Virus record (IMG/VR): IMGVR_UViG_3300034170_000071
Span: 1-61,244 of that record
Strand: one strand, 5' to 3'
Source of the DNA: a virus
Length of the DNA stretch: 61,244 nt
The notes below the pieces were generated by a model. The model searched no databases, was not told the origin of the DNA, and worked only from the letters and a program-made list of their open reading frames with translations. Below, in pieces: positions 16,029-24,864 of this stretch (position 1 is the stretch's first letter; each line of letters opens with the position of its first letter). Both the position numbers and the translations under genes were made by a program.

Positions 16029-18925
16029 AAATGAAGAAAACGAAAGGGGGCTTATTAGTCCCGGATAAGCGCATTGTCGTGCAGCAAGAAAACCCGTTCG
16101 ATTACCTTCTGAATTTGAAGGAACACGGACGGGTGCCTGCCCACGACGATATCGAACACATGGGCAAATCCGCTGCATCCATGATCACCAGCTTGGACGT
16201 GGATTCAGAAATCAACATTTCGAAAACCATTCGTGAATTGATGGATTCGAAAGTTGTAATCCCGAAAGACATGAAAATCGACGACGGGGATTTGCCGACT
16301 GCGAAGAACTTTTACGAATGGGTCACACAAGACAAATTCGGAACCATCGGTGATGAGCGGCCCTTTCTTGAGCAGTTGATTTGGGGCCTGATCGGATTTA
16401 ACGATGTGTGTTATTCGTGTTCGGATATGCAGTGGCTGCTGCACGATCACAAAGTTGACGACACGTATAACAAACTTGAGCGTAAAGTCGCGATTCTGGA
16501 AGAGGGCGTGTGTCCTCACTGTAAGCGCGGGCGATCAGAGGCCGTTAACGCAGGCCTCATGCCGTATTACAACGAACTGGCAATCAACGCCGGTCAACGT
16601 TGCGTAGTCGGTAGCACGCCAGTCCTGACGCGCTGGGGCCTGCTGCATATTGACGAAACAAACCCCAATGCACCGTTAGGGTTTTCTGATTTCACGGTCT
16701 CCATTCACAACGGCACCAAATTCGAAACCACGTCGCAGTATTTTGTCGCTGAACCAGAATTGGTTTATTCGGTAAATACTGCACGTGGTTTCTGTGTTAC
16801 TGGCACAACTGATCACCCAATCGACACGGAATTTGGTTTCGTGAAAATTGGTGAGCTGGTGCCCAACACGCAACTGCAAATGCACTACGGCCAGCGTTGT
16901 TTCGGTCAAGGTGTGTTGCGTGATACTCGACAACTAGGCTGCAACTTTTTTAATACGGTTCTTCCTCTTAATATTCGCACAGCGTGTGAATCGGATGTAA
17001 TCGAATTTCTGCAAGGCCTCTTCCGCGAAGCGCGGCGCGTATTTGTGGGCACCAGTGCCCTTCGCGACGTTAGCGCACTTCTTCTGAATGCTGGTTATCC
17101 TCACTCGATTGACGGCCCAGCAATTCAACTCGAAACTGCCACGTTTGAGAATCTGAAAACGGATTCTTGGATCGCTGGCACATTTACCGATAGCATCACC
17201 GATGTAACAGAATTCGGTGTGATGCCAACCTACGATTTTACCCTTCCCGCAACCCACCAATTCATCACGGCGGGTTTCCTGTCGCACAACTCCGGCAAAT
17301 CTCACACCGTGGGCACGTATCTAGCGCCCTATCACCTTCACCGTTTGCTCAAGCTGCAAAAACCTGCGCAGTTCTACGGCCTGTCGCGTACCACGATGCT
17401 GCAAGGGACGTTCGCGGCCCTGACCTATACGCAGGCAAAGGACACTCTGTGGACGCCGTTCTATGGCGCGCTGATTGAGTCCAATTGGTTCAAGCAATAC
17501 CATGGCATGCTCAAGCACTACGAAAACGTTTACGGCGAACGTCTTTTCAAACTGACTGATACCTTCGTCGATTACCGTGTTCGTGGTTTGCAGTATCACC
17601 CGATGGGGCCTGACAAGCGGGTAATGCGTGGACGGACACGCGTATTTTTCTCGATAGATGAAATCGCTTACTTCGATGCCGAAAAGGATTCGGGGAAAGT
17701 GAAAATCAACGCCTACGAAGTTTACGACGCATTGGCGAACAGCTTGCTTACCGTGCGCGGTGCTGCTGACGCTTTGATCGGTCGTGGCTTCGACGACGTG
17801 CTGTCAGCCTACGCAATGAACGTGAGTTCTCCCACCGCAAAAAACGACATGATCCATGTGCTGCTGGAACGTGCAAAAGAATCCCAATCCATTTACGGGA
17901 TTCACCGGCCAACGTGGGAAGTAAACCCGAACTTCAAACGCGATTCCAAAGTAATTATTGATGCGTACCGCAAAGATCCGGAATCTGCTGAAAAGAACTT
18001 CGGCGCCAACCCACCGTTGATTGCAAACCCGTTCCTCGCGAACCACAAGTTCATTATGGATACGGAAGACACGTCGCGGAAAAACCCGATTCGTCTTGTT
18101 ACCAGATTCATTAACAGCAAGAAACTCGGCCAGTCGCAGATGTATGCGCAAATCGAGAAAATCAAGAAGAGTGGCCGCCCGTCCATTCTCGCAATCGACG
18201 CAGGCGAGAAAGACAACAGCTTTTCTATGTGTGGCGGTACTATCGACGAAGACTTTAATTTAAACGTAGACCTTGTGTGCGAAATCATTCCGTTGCCGGG
18301 ATACCGCATTAACTTCACAAAGGTTTATTCGGAAGTAATCCTGCCGATCATGCAAGCGCGTAACGTAAAAGTGCTGCTGGCTGACCGATGGAACTCCCGA
18401 ACGTTTTTGAGCGATGCTGAAAGCGATATGGGTAATCCGGACGATGATTCGGAAACGCCTAGCTTTATCGCCAAGCAATACAGTTTGAAATACGTGGACA
18501 TGGTGGGCGTGCGCACGCGGATGGAACAGGGCCAAGTCCGGTTGCCTAAATCGGAAATCAAAGTGAATTCTTTGATCGACGCACTGGATTCGAACTACCG
18601 CGATTTCTACCACGAAAAACCAATTGCTCACTTGTACAAACAGATGTTTACCATTCGCGACCAGCTTAAAGGCGTTGGTAAAGGCGATGGTTATACCGAT
18701 GATAACTGGCGCGCAATGGCCCTGCTTTTATGGGGCTTGATGGAAGAGGAATTCATGGCTCTGCTCATGGCGGAACCTATGGATATGACTCTAGCGCGCC
18801 CTAATGCGCTGGCTGCTTCGAAACTCGGTGCAGGCGGTGGCATGTCGGTCGGTAATGGTGGCGGGGGCCTGACCACACAAAACGGTGCGCCACTCATGGT
18901 TATGAGTTCTGGCCGTACCCGTTAA
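16025..18925 (+). CDS. Terminase large subunit, interrupted by an intein
   Basis: This is a 966-residue precursor. The packaging ATPase/nuclease is split: residues 1-192 end NAGQR and residues 423-966 begin SGKSHT, so removing residues 193-422 rebuilds the Walker A motif GQRSGKSHT. Downstream are a Walker B-like VFFSIDEIAYFD and the nuclease-type LAIDAGEKDNSFSM. The N-terminal part includes a zinc-like pair (CPHCKRG). The mature protein would be 736 residues, larger than T4 gp17 (610). The C-terminus is Gly-rich and disordered. It drives DNA into the prohead through the portal encoded 2 kb downstream. ATG 16025 overlaps the previous stop. Confidence 0.85.
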   Translation: MKMKKTKGGLLVPDKRIVVQQENPFDYLLNLKEHGRVPAHDDIEHMGKSAASMITSLDVDSEINISKTIRELMDSKVVIPKDMKIDDGDLPTAKNFYEWVTQDKFGTIGDERPFLEQLIWGLIGFNDVCYSCSDMQWLLHDHKVDDTYNKLERKVAILEEGVCPHCKRGRSEAVNAGLMPYYNELAINAGQRCVVGSTPVLTRWGLLHIDETNPNAPLGFSDFTVSIHNGTKFETTSQYFVAEPELVYSVNTARGFCVTGTTDHPIDTEFGFVKIGELVPNTQLQMHYGQRCFGQGVLRDTRQLGCNFFNTVLPLNIRTACESDVIEFLQGLFREARRVFVGTSALRDVSALLLNAGYPHSIDGPAIQLETATFENLKTDSWIAGTFTDSITDVTEFGVMPTYDFTLPATHQFITAGFLSHNSGKSHTVGTYLAPYHLHRLLKLQKPAQFYGLSRTTMLQGTFAALTYTQAKDTLWTPFYGALIESNWFKQYHGMLKHYENVYGERLFKLTDTFVDYRVRGLQYHPMGPDKRVMRGRTRVFFSIDEIAYFDAEKDSGKVKINAYEVYDALANSLLTVRGAADALIGRGFDDVLSAYAMNVSSPTAKNDMIHVLLERAKESQSIYGIHRPTWEVNPNFKRDSKVIIDAYRKDPESAEKNFGANPPLIANPFLANHKFIMDTEDTSRKNPIRLVTRFINSKKLGQSQMYAQIEKIKKSGRPSILAIDAGEKDNSFSMCGGTIDEDFNLNVDLVCEIIPLPGYRINFTKVYSEVILPIMQARNVKVLLADRWNSRTFLSDAESDMGNPDDDSETPSFIAKQYSLKYVDMVGVRTRMEQGQVRLPKSEIKVNSLIDALDSNYRDFYHEKPIAHLYKQMFTIRDQLKGVGKGDGYTDDNWRAMALLLWGLMEEEFMALLMAEPMDMTLARPNALAASKLGAGGGMSVGNGGGGLTTQNGAPLMVMSSGRTR
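16601..17290 (+). mobile_element. Intein in the terminase Walker A loop (degenerate endonuclease)
   Basis: This in-frame protein-splicing element of 230 residues has Cys1 in CVVGSTPVLTRWGLLHI (block A), TGTTDHPIDTEFGFVKI (block B with the TxxH motif), and at the end YDFTLPATHQFITAGFLSHN followed by Ser as the first C-extein residue (blocks F and G, HN|S). All residues needed for splicing are present. The middle about 110 residues contain IEFLQGLFREARRVF and LRDVSALLLNAGYPHSI, resembling one LAGLIDADG half in which the catalytic acid of the helix (normally L-F-x-A-D-G) is gone, so a decayed homing endonuclease is likely. Confidence 0.85.
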
Positions 18926-18930
18926 AAAGG

Positions 18931-18963
18931 AGCGCTCCAATCGGGGCGCTTTCTAATTCTTTT
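18931..18963 (+). terminator. Rho-independent terminator after terminase
   Basis: AGCGCTCC-AATC-GGGGCGCT forms an 8-bp stem with one G-U pair, followed by TTCTAATTCTTTT. It ends the replication and packaging transcript. Confidence 0.75.
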
Positions 18964-19020
18964 CTGCTGGTGACGAAATGTTAGAAACTTTGCAATCCAA
19001 GTTTTTCGAGGAATCCCCCA

Positions 19021-20316
19021 ATGTCGCTAAACCTGACCCAGTTCAAATGGTTTCAGTATGACGAAAACGCGGCGGAACTGGCCTTTGATCAGGATCGCCA
19101 CAATGAAGACTATGTGCTGGAACTTCACCCCGGAAATATTTACGGCGTAAAGAAACGTGCGCACGGTATTTTCGTCGTACACAAAAACAGTCCTGACATT
19201 CAGTTTTCGCTGAATGAAGCGGAATACATGCGGATCGTTACGCACTCCAAAGGCTGGTCTGGAAAGATCAAGCGCGTGGCAGTGAAAGCGGGCGTAGGTG
19301 GCATGGACAAACCTGTCGATAGCCTGCCTGACGGCTGGATTCGAATGCAGGTTGATAGCTCCAACCTCAACACCGTTATTTATGATTCGAAGCGCCAAGT
19401 TTTGTACGTCGCATTCCACAACGGTGCTTCGTGGGCATACGAAAATGTGACCAAGCGCGAATACGAAGAAATGGAAGCCGCTGAATCGCGTGGCCGTTTC
19501 TTTATCTACCGCATTAAATACGTGAAGCCTCAATACAAACTGGGGAACAACTTCGATCAGCCGCCGTATGACGTTACGCAAACCAGCCCAAGCGTTATGC
19601 CTGAAAAATCGCCTGCTGCAAAAGAAAAAGCGGCTTCGCTCCCGCCTGAAAAATCTGTAAAGAAACCAAAGGTAGCGGCATTTGAAATACCTGCTGGAAT
19701 GAAAGTTAATGGCCGTGCAAAAATCTCCATTACGCATTCCGGACACCCCGGCAAATCCACTGTTAAAACGTGGTCGGGTGTTGGGTTCGAATGGCTGGGT
19801 TCTAAAAATCCAGAGTTGGGCCGTCTGCTTGGGGATCTTGCCACCACGGGTAAGGCTGAATACGTTGACGATAAGGGCACTGCGTACCTGACTCTCGATG
19901 ATCAGATTTTGATTCCTGATGAAAACGCACCTGCCGCGAAAAAACCAGCGGCGAAATCTACAAAGAAACCAGCGTCGAAATCTACAAAACCTGCACTGCA
20001 AATTCCGCGTGGCGCTAGCGATACGTGGCTAGCTTCGGAAGAAAGTTATGTAGGTAAAAAACCGCTGGCTAAAAAAGTCATTGCTATTCTGAAGGGTGGT
20101 AAGGTCAACAGCGAATCCGATATGTTCTCGCTGCTGGAATCCCTGAAAGATGGCGGGTTGGCACTGTACGATAAGCGAGCGTTTAACACCGCTGCTAAAT
20201 CGCTGCTGTCTACGGCGGATGAATACGCATTCTCTGAAAAAGGTGCGTTGGCGTATAAGCCTGTCCGTGAACTGATCATGACAATGATCAAGAAATCCGC
20301 ACTTCATTTTATGTAG
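19021..20316 (+). CDS. KTSC-domain protein
   Basis: This 431-residue protein has a KTSC domain at about residues 111-172, with VDSSNLNTVIYD, YVAFHNGASWAYENV and the closing AAESRGRFFIYRIKY matching the family order (S-S-N-I, Y-D, F-x-x-G-x-x-Y-x-Y, A-x-S-x-G). KTSC domains are small, usually one per protein and of unknown role, common in phages. Around it are an N-terminal beta domain (residues 30-64) that resembles the start of the SprT-like protein at 26678, an Ala/Lys/Pro linker, and a helical C-terminal domain. Located between terminase and portal, it may be a virion protein; that is inference. Ribosome site is CGAGGAATC. Confidence 0.65.
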   Translation: MSLNLTQFKWFQYDENAAELAFDQDRHNEDYVLELHPGNIYGVKKRAHGIFVVHKNSPDIQFSLNEAEYMRIVTHSKGWSGKIKRVAVKAGVGGMDKPVDSLPDGWIRMQVDSSNLNTVIYDSKRQVLYVAFHNGASWAYENVTKREYEEMEAAESRGRFFIYRIKYVKPQYKLGNNFDQPPYDVTQTSPSVMPEKSPAAKEKAASLPPEKSVKKPKVAAFEIPAGMKVNGRAKISITHSGHPGKSTVKTWSGVGFEWLGSKNPELGRLLGDLATTGKAEYVDDKGTAYLTLDDQILIPDENAPAAKKPAAKSTKKPASKSTKPALQIPRGASDTWLASEESYVGKKPLAKKVIAILKGGKVNSESDMFSLLESLKDGGLALYDKRAFNTAAKSLLSTADEYAFSEKGALAYKPVRELIMTMIKKSALHFM

Positions 20317-20323
20317 GAACAAA

Positions 20324-20962
20324 ATGCCAATCCTAGCCGATGCACTGGTCGAACCGATCAAAGAAGACGAAGGCCGTTATTTGCAGATGATTGCAGACGG
20401 CGATCTTGAAGAAAATGGCCTGTTCACTTTTAAGGGGATCGGGTACAAACTTTTTGTAGGCACTGACCGCCATATTCAGGGCCTGTCTGGTTGCCGGTTG
20501 ATCGTCCTGTTCAAAGGCGATGATTGCGTTTATTCCTGCTATTACAAAATGGCGGAAAATCAATACTTCGGAAACCGTGTGGTGCAAATAGAGGTTCGGC
20601 AATCTCAATCGTTGCCGGGCCTTGCACGTCATGTGATGCGCAATTATTTCCTGCGTCATTACGATTCAATTCGCACCGATCTTTCCAGTACGCCGCAAGG
20701 CCGGAACATGTGGCAGCAATTCTACATCGACCACCGGAAAGAAAAAGAACTGTTCTTTTATCAAGGACTGGTGAACATCGACCTACGAAAATCGGATGGG
20801 TCGAATAATCAGGATGCTTCCTGTCCAGAGCTGGTATTTGATGTGCGCGCTATGCGCAACGCATGCACCGTACTGCGTGAAGGGATGTGGCACGACAATA
20901 AGCAGGGTAACGTTGTGGTTATCTACGCATCCAATAAACCTCTATGGACAAAAACGAAATGA
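20324..20962 (+). CDS. Unknown protein before portal
   Basis: This 212-residue soluble mixed alpha/beta protein starts at ATG 20324 behind TAGGAAC. The sequence around RHYDSIRTDLSSTPQGRNMWQQF resembles a segment seen in several phage proteins of unknown function (S-D-x-x-Q-S-x-x-G-x-x-x-W), sometimes proposed to have an acetyltransferase-like fold; I cannot confirm this. Its end overlaps the portal start by 19 bases. Confidence 0.5.
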   Translation: MPILADALVEPIKEDEGRYLQMIADGDLEENGLFTFKGIGYKLFVGTDRHIQGLSGCRLIVLFKGDDCVYSCYYKMAENQYFGNRVVQIEVRQSQSLPGLARHVMRNYFLRHYDSIRTDLSSTPQGRNMWQQFYIDHRKEKELFFYQGLVNIDLRKSDGSNNQDASCPELVFDVRAMRNACTVLREGMWHDNKQGNVVVIYASNKPLWTKTK

Positions 20963-22899
20963 AATTGAGAAAAACCAATCGCACACCGATTGCGCAGTCA
21001 CCGCAAAATCGCAGTCCGCAATCCATGGGTACGTCGAAGCAGTATTACCCGAAAACCGATCAGCAAAAGATCGACGATTATCTGGCTACCGCAGGCAGCG
21101 GTGGCAACGCGCAAATGTCGCAGATGCCGATTGAAATCGACATTGACCCGATGTTGAAAGATATCGTGTTTTCCGAAGACCTTGAACAGAAAAAACTGGT
21201 CATGCGGATTTACACGGACATGTATTACAACGATTCCATCGGCGGTTCGATTGTCGATATCAAATCGCAGCTGATGTTCTCTGACTTCACCATTTCCGGA
21301 ATCATGGACCGCAAGGTTATGGATGATTTCATGGAAAACGTGGATCGTCTGGATATCCGCAACCTGATGCCCGATGTGGCAATCGACTACAACGTGAAAG
21401 GCGGTTTCATCGGATCGCTTTTGTACAACGAAAAATCGCAAGTGTTCTCGCGCATCATGCCGCACGCGTATGAAAACACAAAGATCGACATGCTACCTTT
21501 CCACGGCACCGATCCGCTGATTACTGTAGCGTTTCCCGAATACATCCGGGCGACCATGGCTTCCGATAGTCCACGCGTGAAAGCACTGCGTGAATTCCTC
21601 GGCGCCGACGTAATGAAACAGCTGTCAAACGAAGCGCTGGAACTCGATCAGAAATCCACCGTTTACGTTCCGCGCCGTTCGGGTAGCTCTTCGACTGGCA
21701 CCAGTTATTACCGCCGAATTATGCCGTGGTATTTGCTGGAGAAAAACCTTTTCCGTGGCACGCTTGTTCGTTCTGCCATGCGTCAAAAAGGTATTCTCCA
21801 CGTAACGCTTGACGGTGCGGGCGAATGGGAACCAACACTGGCCGATATGCAGGCCGTGATGGATATGTTCATGAACGCCGACGCTGACCCGGTTGGCGCC
21901 GTAGTTGCAACACGTGGCGGTATTTCCACCGAGGAAATTCGCGATCCACAAGGCGGTTGGACGATCTTCGATAACAAGGATGCGATTGATTCGATTAAAA
22001 TGAAAGCACTCGGTATTTCCGATGCATTCCTTTCGGGTGACGCGACTTATGCGAACGGCGATACTTCGACCTCGTTCTTTATCGACGCAATTCGTACCGA
22101 ACGTGATTGGCTGACCCGCAAGACTTTGTACAGCCGAATTTTCCCGATGATTTCCGCGCTGAAAGGCTACACGCTGAACCGCGACGGCAAATTGATTACT
22201 CGCGGTAACTCGCTGGATAAACTCGATCCGATGGGCAGTTTCGAACGGCTCAACGACGGCACCCGTTTGTTGATTCCGACGATCCATTGGGAAAAGACTT
22301 TGCAGCCGGAAGGCGATCAGCAATACATGGATATGCTGCAAGCCATGTCGGACAAAGGTGTACCGGTTCCCCTGCGCGTTATGGCAGCGGCTGGCGGCCT
22401 GAACCTTGACCGTTTGCTGGCTGGTCAAGATTCCGATTTGCTGGCGCAAGAATCGCTTTATCAATACCAGAAGAAAATCAAAGACCTCAAAAAGAAATAC
22501 GGTATTGATGACGCCGCTGATATGGGCGGTGGTGGTATGGGCGGTGGCGGTTTCGCTTCGACAGCAGCAAGCTATGACCATCAAATGATGGCTATGGCGC
22601 GCACTAATCCCGGCCTGTTCAATGCATTCCGTGCTGAAGCGCAATCGCACTACAACCTAAACCTCGACCGCACACAATCCGATGTTCTGGCCCGTAATAA
22701 CGGTCAAATCGTTGGCTTGGCGAATCGTGAATTTGGTGAAATGTCCGAGGCTTATGGCTATACGCACGACGGTAAGAAACGTCCACTTTCCAACCAAAAG
22801 CTGGCGCATGAACGTCAGAATGAAAAGATCGTTAAAATGCTTCGCAATCGTGATGCACAAACCGGCGTCGGCGCAAAGCGTTCGCGCACACGTTTGTAA
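20944..22899 (+). CDS. Portal protein
   Basis: This 651-residue protein has features of phage portals: a disordered N-terminus, a helical wing with MYYNDSIGGSIVDI, a clip/stem-like central region (RRIMPWYLLEKNLFRGTLVRSAM), an acidic crown and a Gly-rich C-terminal stretch (DMGGGGMGGGGF) before a basic tail (GAKRSRTRL). It would form the dodecameric ring through which terminase pumps DNA. Being the first large structural gene after terminase supports the call. ATG 20944 gives residue 1; ATG 20959, in an ATGA overlap with the previous stop, is equally plausible. Confidence 0.7.
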   Translation: MDKNEMKLRKTNRTPIAQSPQNRSPQSMGTSKQYYPKTDQQKIDDYLATAGSGGNAQMSQMPIEIDIDPMLKDIVFSEDLEQKKLVMRIYTDMYYNDSIGGSIVDIKSQLMFSDFTISGIMDRKVMDDFMENVDRLDIRNLMPDVAIDYNVKGGFIGSLLYNEKSQVFSRIMPHAYENTKIDMLPFHGTDPLITVAFPEYIRATMASDSPRVKALREFLGADVMKQLSNEALELDQKSTVYVPRRSGSSSTGTSYYRRIMPWYLLEKNLFRGTLVRSAMRQKGILHVTLDGAGEWEPTLADMQAVMDMFMNADADPVGAVVATRGGISTEEIRDPQGGWTIFDNKDAIDSIKMKALGISDAFLSGDATYANGDTSTSFFIDAIRTERDWLTRKTLYSRIFPMISALKGYTLNRDGKLITRGNSLDKLDPMGSFERLNDGTRLLIPTIHWEKTLQPEGDQQYMDMLQAMSDKGVPVPLRVMAAAGGLNLDRLLAGQDSDLLAQESLYQYQKKIKDLKKKYGIDDAADMGGGGMGGGGFASTAASYDHQMMAMARTNPGLFNAFRAEAQSHYNLNLDRTQSDVLARNNGQIVGLANREFGEMSEAYGYTHDGKKRPLSNQKLAHERQNEKIVKMLRNRDAQTGVGAKRSRTRL

Positions 22900-22916
22900 T
22901 TTATTGATAGCAGCCA

Positions 22917-22928
22917 AAAACTGTAAAT
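22917..22928 (+). promoter_or_regulatory. Repeated 12-base motif AAAACTGTAAAT, copy 4
   Basis: This exact copy lies 17 bases after the portal stop and just ahead of the structured non-coding region. Here it extends to a palindrome, ACTGT-AAAT-ACAGT (22920-22933). It is the clearest case where the motif stands alone in non-coding DNA. Confidence 0.55.
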
Positions 22929-22937
22929 ACAGTACAT

Positions 22938-23139
22938 GGAATAGAGGGATGTTCGGCACTAGCCAGACTTAAAGGCCGGGGATCGGAGGTAGGCGCTACG
23001 GCTCAGCTAGCCAATACGAATGCCTGCCTCCACTTGGCCCATACTGAAACGCGGAACATTCCCTCGATTCTCCTTTTGCTTAGGCAAAGGTGGTACAACC
23101 CAACCGCGCCCTGTGAGCAATTGCACGGCGCGGTTTTTT
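22938..23139 (+). ncRNA. Candidate structured phage RNA
   Basis: The 257 bases between portal and the next gene hold no gene but a nested fold. An outer helix pairs 22938-22954 (GGAAT-A-GAGGGATGTTC) with 23054-23071 (GAACATTCCCTC-G-ATTCT), with one mismatch and one bulge. Inside, GGCC (22974) may pair with GGCC (23036). A perfect 10-bp helix joins 22985-22994 (GGAGGTAGGC) with 23022-23031 (GCCTGCCTCC), capped by GGCT-CAGCT-AGCC (23000-23012). A second hairpin (CCTTTTGC/GCAAAGG, 23072-23090) and a terminator follow. A promoter-like motif precedes it. No tRNA cloverleaf or known class is recognised. Confidence 0.6.
23102..23139 (+). terminator. Strong rho-independent terminator
   Basis: AACCGCGCC (23102-23110) pairs perfectly with GGCGCGGTT (23127-23135), followed by an unbroken T run (23134-23139). 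It would end the structured RNA 17 bases before the next start codon. Confidence 0.85.
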
Positions 23140-23156
23140 CGTTTCTGGAGCCGATT

Positions 23157-23456
23157 ATGTGGGACGAATATACATCCGAAGAACAACTGAAATTCCTGAC
23201 TGAATTATGCAGAGTTTCCAGCGGCTATCCGACGATTGATCACGAGCTGGTTTATCTCGGTGAAGCAGCCCTGACCAATAAACAACGCCTGCTTTATGTG
23301 GATCACATGAGTGGCACGATTGCAGACCACACCTATCGCCGTATTGATTCCGATCACCCGGACGCGGCCTCTCATTACTACTTCAATATGATGCATGCTG
23401 ATATTGAATTGCGTGCGAAAATGATTTGGTGTGCAGTAACGGGGAACGCACCGTAA
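23157..23456 (+). CDS. Small unknown protein, coupled to spike gene
   Basis: This 99-residue acidic protein starts at ATG 23157, just after the terminator (ribosome site TCTGGAGCC). In-frame codons further upstream lie in the structured RNA and are not used. It has DHMSGTIADHTYRRID and a His-rich SHYYFNMMHADIELRAKM. No family is recognised. It overlaps the gp5-like gene by one base (TAATG), suggesting joint translation with a baseplate protein. Confidence 0.55.
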   Translation: MWDEYTSEEQLKFLTELCRVSSGYPTIDHELVYLGEAALTNKQRLLYVDHMSGTIADHTYRRIDSDHPDAASHYYFNMMHADIELRAKMIWCAVTGNAP

Positions 23457-24232
23457 TGGCCGGTTCACCGCTTAACTCGACAAAGCATTTGCAACGGCAG
23501 GGCCTCGATTCGAAAATCATTCACGCTGGCGTTGTGGTGGATAACCTCGACCCGCGCAAGAATGGCCGCGTGCGTGTACGTGTTCCCGGTATCTTTCCGG
23601 ACGCAATTCCTGATAAGCATTTGCCGTGGGCATTGCCGATGAATCAGGACTACGCAACGAACGAGGATCAGCCTACGCGTTCCGGTTTTATGAACGTTCC
23701 GCCAGTCGGTGCAAAGGTTGGCGTTCGCTTCCCAAAAGGCGATCCGCACAAGCCTGAATTAGCCCCGTATCCCGGCGACAAAAAGACCATTTCTTCGTTG
23801 GCCTCGGTCAATTATCCATTCCGCGTTGTAATGGAATTAGAGAATGGTTGTGCCATTATTGCCGATAAGAAAACCAACGAAGTATTCGTCACTAATCCGG
23901 GCGATGCACACTTTGTTTTCCTCGGTGATTACAGCAAAACGATTGTAGGTTCCTGCACAGAAATCATCACCGGTTCAAAGGGTGATGTTCCCGGCTATTT
24001 GACGAATGCTTCCAACAGCAAAATCAGCGAAGTGCAGGCAAAGTCTGCTGGCGGTGTGAGCAAAGGGAAGGGCAACAAATACGAAAAGATTACCGGTAAT
24101 TACACGCTGGAAATCGGTGGCAATCGAATCGTTAAAGTCAATGGTAATGACCAGCTATCTGTCGGTCGTAACCGTGACGAAAAAGTCGGTGGCAACCACA
24201 AAATTCAATCCTCCCGTTCCGATACGAACTGA
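23456..24232 (+). CDS. gp5/VgrG-like baseplate spike protein
   Basis: This 258-residue protein's first half is the OB-fold module of T4 gp5 and VgrG: IIHAGVVVDNLDPRKNGRVRVRV, later PPVGAKVGVRFPKGDPHKP. The second half ends in short repeats (ITGNYTLEIGGNRIVKVNGND, VGRNRDEKVGGNH) of the triangular beta-helix that forms the membrane-piercing needle. There is no lysozyme domain between them, unlike T4 gp5. It would form the trimeric spike at the tail tip, capped by the PAAR protein encoded at 51204. Start ATG 23456 is fixed by the TAATG overlap. Confidence 0.8.
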   Translation: MAGSPLNSTKHLQRQGLDSKIIHAGVVVDNLDPRKNGRVRVRVPGIFPDAIPDKHLPWALPMNQDYATNEDQPTRSGFMNVPPVGAKVGVRFPKGDPHKPELAPYPGDKKTISSLASVNYPFRVVMELENGCAIIADKKTNEVFVTNPGDAHFVFLGDYSKTIVGSCTEIITGSKGDVPGYLTNASNSKISEVQAKSAGGVSKGKGNKYEKITGNYTLEIGGNRIVKVNGNDQLSVGRNRDEKVGGNHKIQSSRSDTN

Positions 24233-24243
24233 GGCTACACAAA

Positions 24244-24864
24244 ATGCCTACACCAATTGCATCGCGGTTGCTGCGCACAGGCGATACCTACCTGTTAGAG
24301 GATACCGATCTAGCCGGTGGTTATCGCAGCGTGTCCACCATTGCCGCCCGAAACAATATTCCGCTTAGCGCCCGCCGTATCGGTATGGCTGTTTATTGCA
24401 TTGCAGATAAAACCGAATATCAGCTGCTGAATTCACTGGTTAATGCCAGTTGGACACAGCGCCCTTTGTTCAGCGGTAAGGCCCACGCAATTGCGCAGGT
24501 TGTGGCGGTTGATCCACTGCTGCAATACGGCCCTCAAACGTTCGAACAGTACGCAATGGCAAAGGTGCGCGAATGGTTCAATGCGTTGCCCTCTGAAAAT
24601 CGCGTGTTGAATAAGCCGATCTATTACTTCAAGATCGTGTGCGGATCAGGCGCCACTTCGCTGGATGCAGGAACCATTCTGCCGCCGCCTGCTGAATACA
24701 TCGGTGACGCGACATTCATCTATGACAGTGCAGCGAATACCGCGCCTGTTATTCTCGATAATTCCGCATTGGTTTGCATTGCAAAAACATTGGTGCCGTT
24801 GGGTGACGCGGTAATCAAGGCAATGGACGAATACGCGGATCGTAAAGCAGCGGGGATTCCATAA
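24244..24864 (+). CDS. Tail/fibre-associated protein with duplicated N-terminal domain
   Basis: This 206-residue protein's first 50 residues (LLRTGDTYLLEDTDLAGGYR, then SVSTIAARNNIPLSARRIGM) are clearly homologous to the start of the S74 fibre at 25402. The rest differs: a helical part (FEQYAMAKVREWFNAL) and a strand-rich segment, ending in an amphipathic helix (DAVIKAMDEYADRKAAG). The shared domain probably attaches each protein to the same virion site. It is coupled to the next small gene by TAATG. Confidence 0.6.
   Translation: MPTPIASRLLRTGDTYLLEDTDLAGGYRSVSTIAARNNIPLSARRIGMAVYCIADKTEYQLLNSLVNASWTQRPLFSGKAHAIAQVVAVDPLLQYGPQTFEQYAMAKVREWFNALPSENRVLNKPIYYFKIVCGSGATSLDAGTILPPPAEYIGDATFIYDSAANTAPVILDNSALVCIAKTLVPLGDAVIKAMDEYADRKAAGIP

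Noticed and set aside
22920-22933. ACTGT-AAAT-ACAGT as a LexA-type operator
   Set aside because: LexA boxes have CTGT and ACAG separated by eight bases; here only four bases separate them. The repeated 12-mer explains most of the sequence.
22938-23072. tRNA or tmRNA in the structured region
   Set aside because: There is no acceptor-D-anticodon-T arrangement, no TTCRA loop and no CCA end. The helices are nested rather than cloverleaf.
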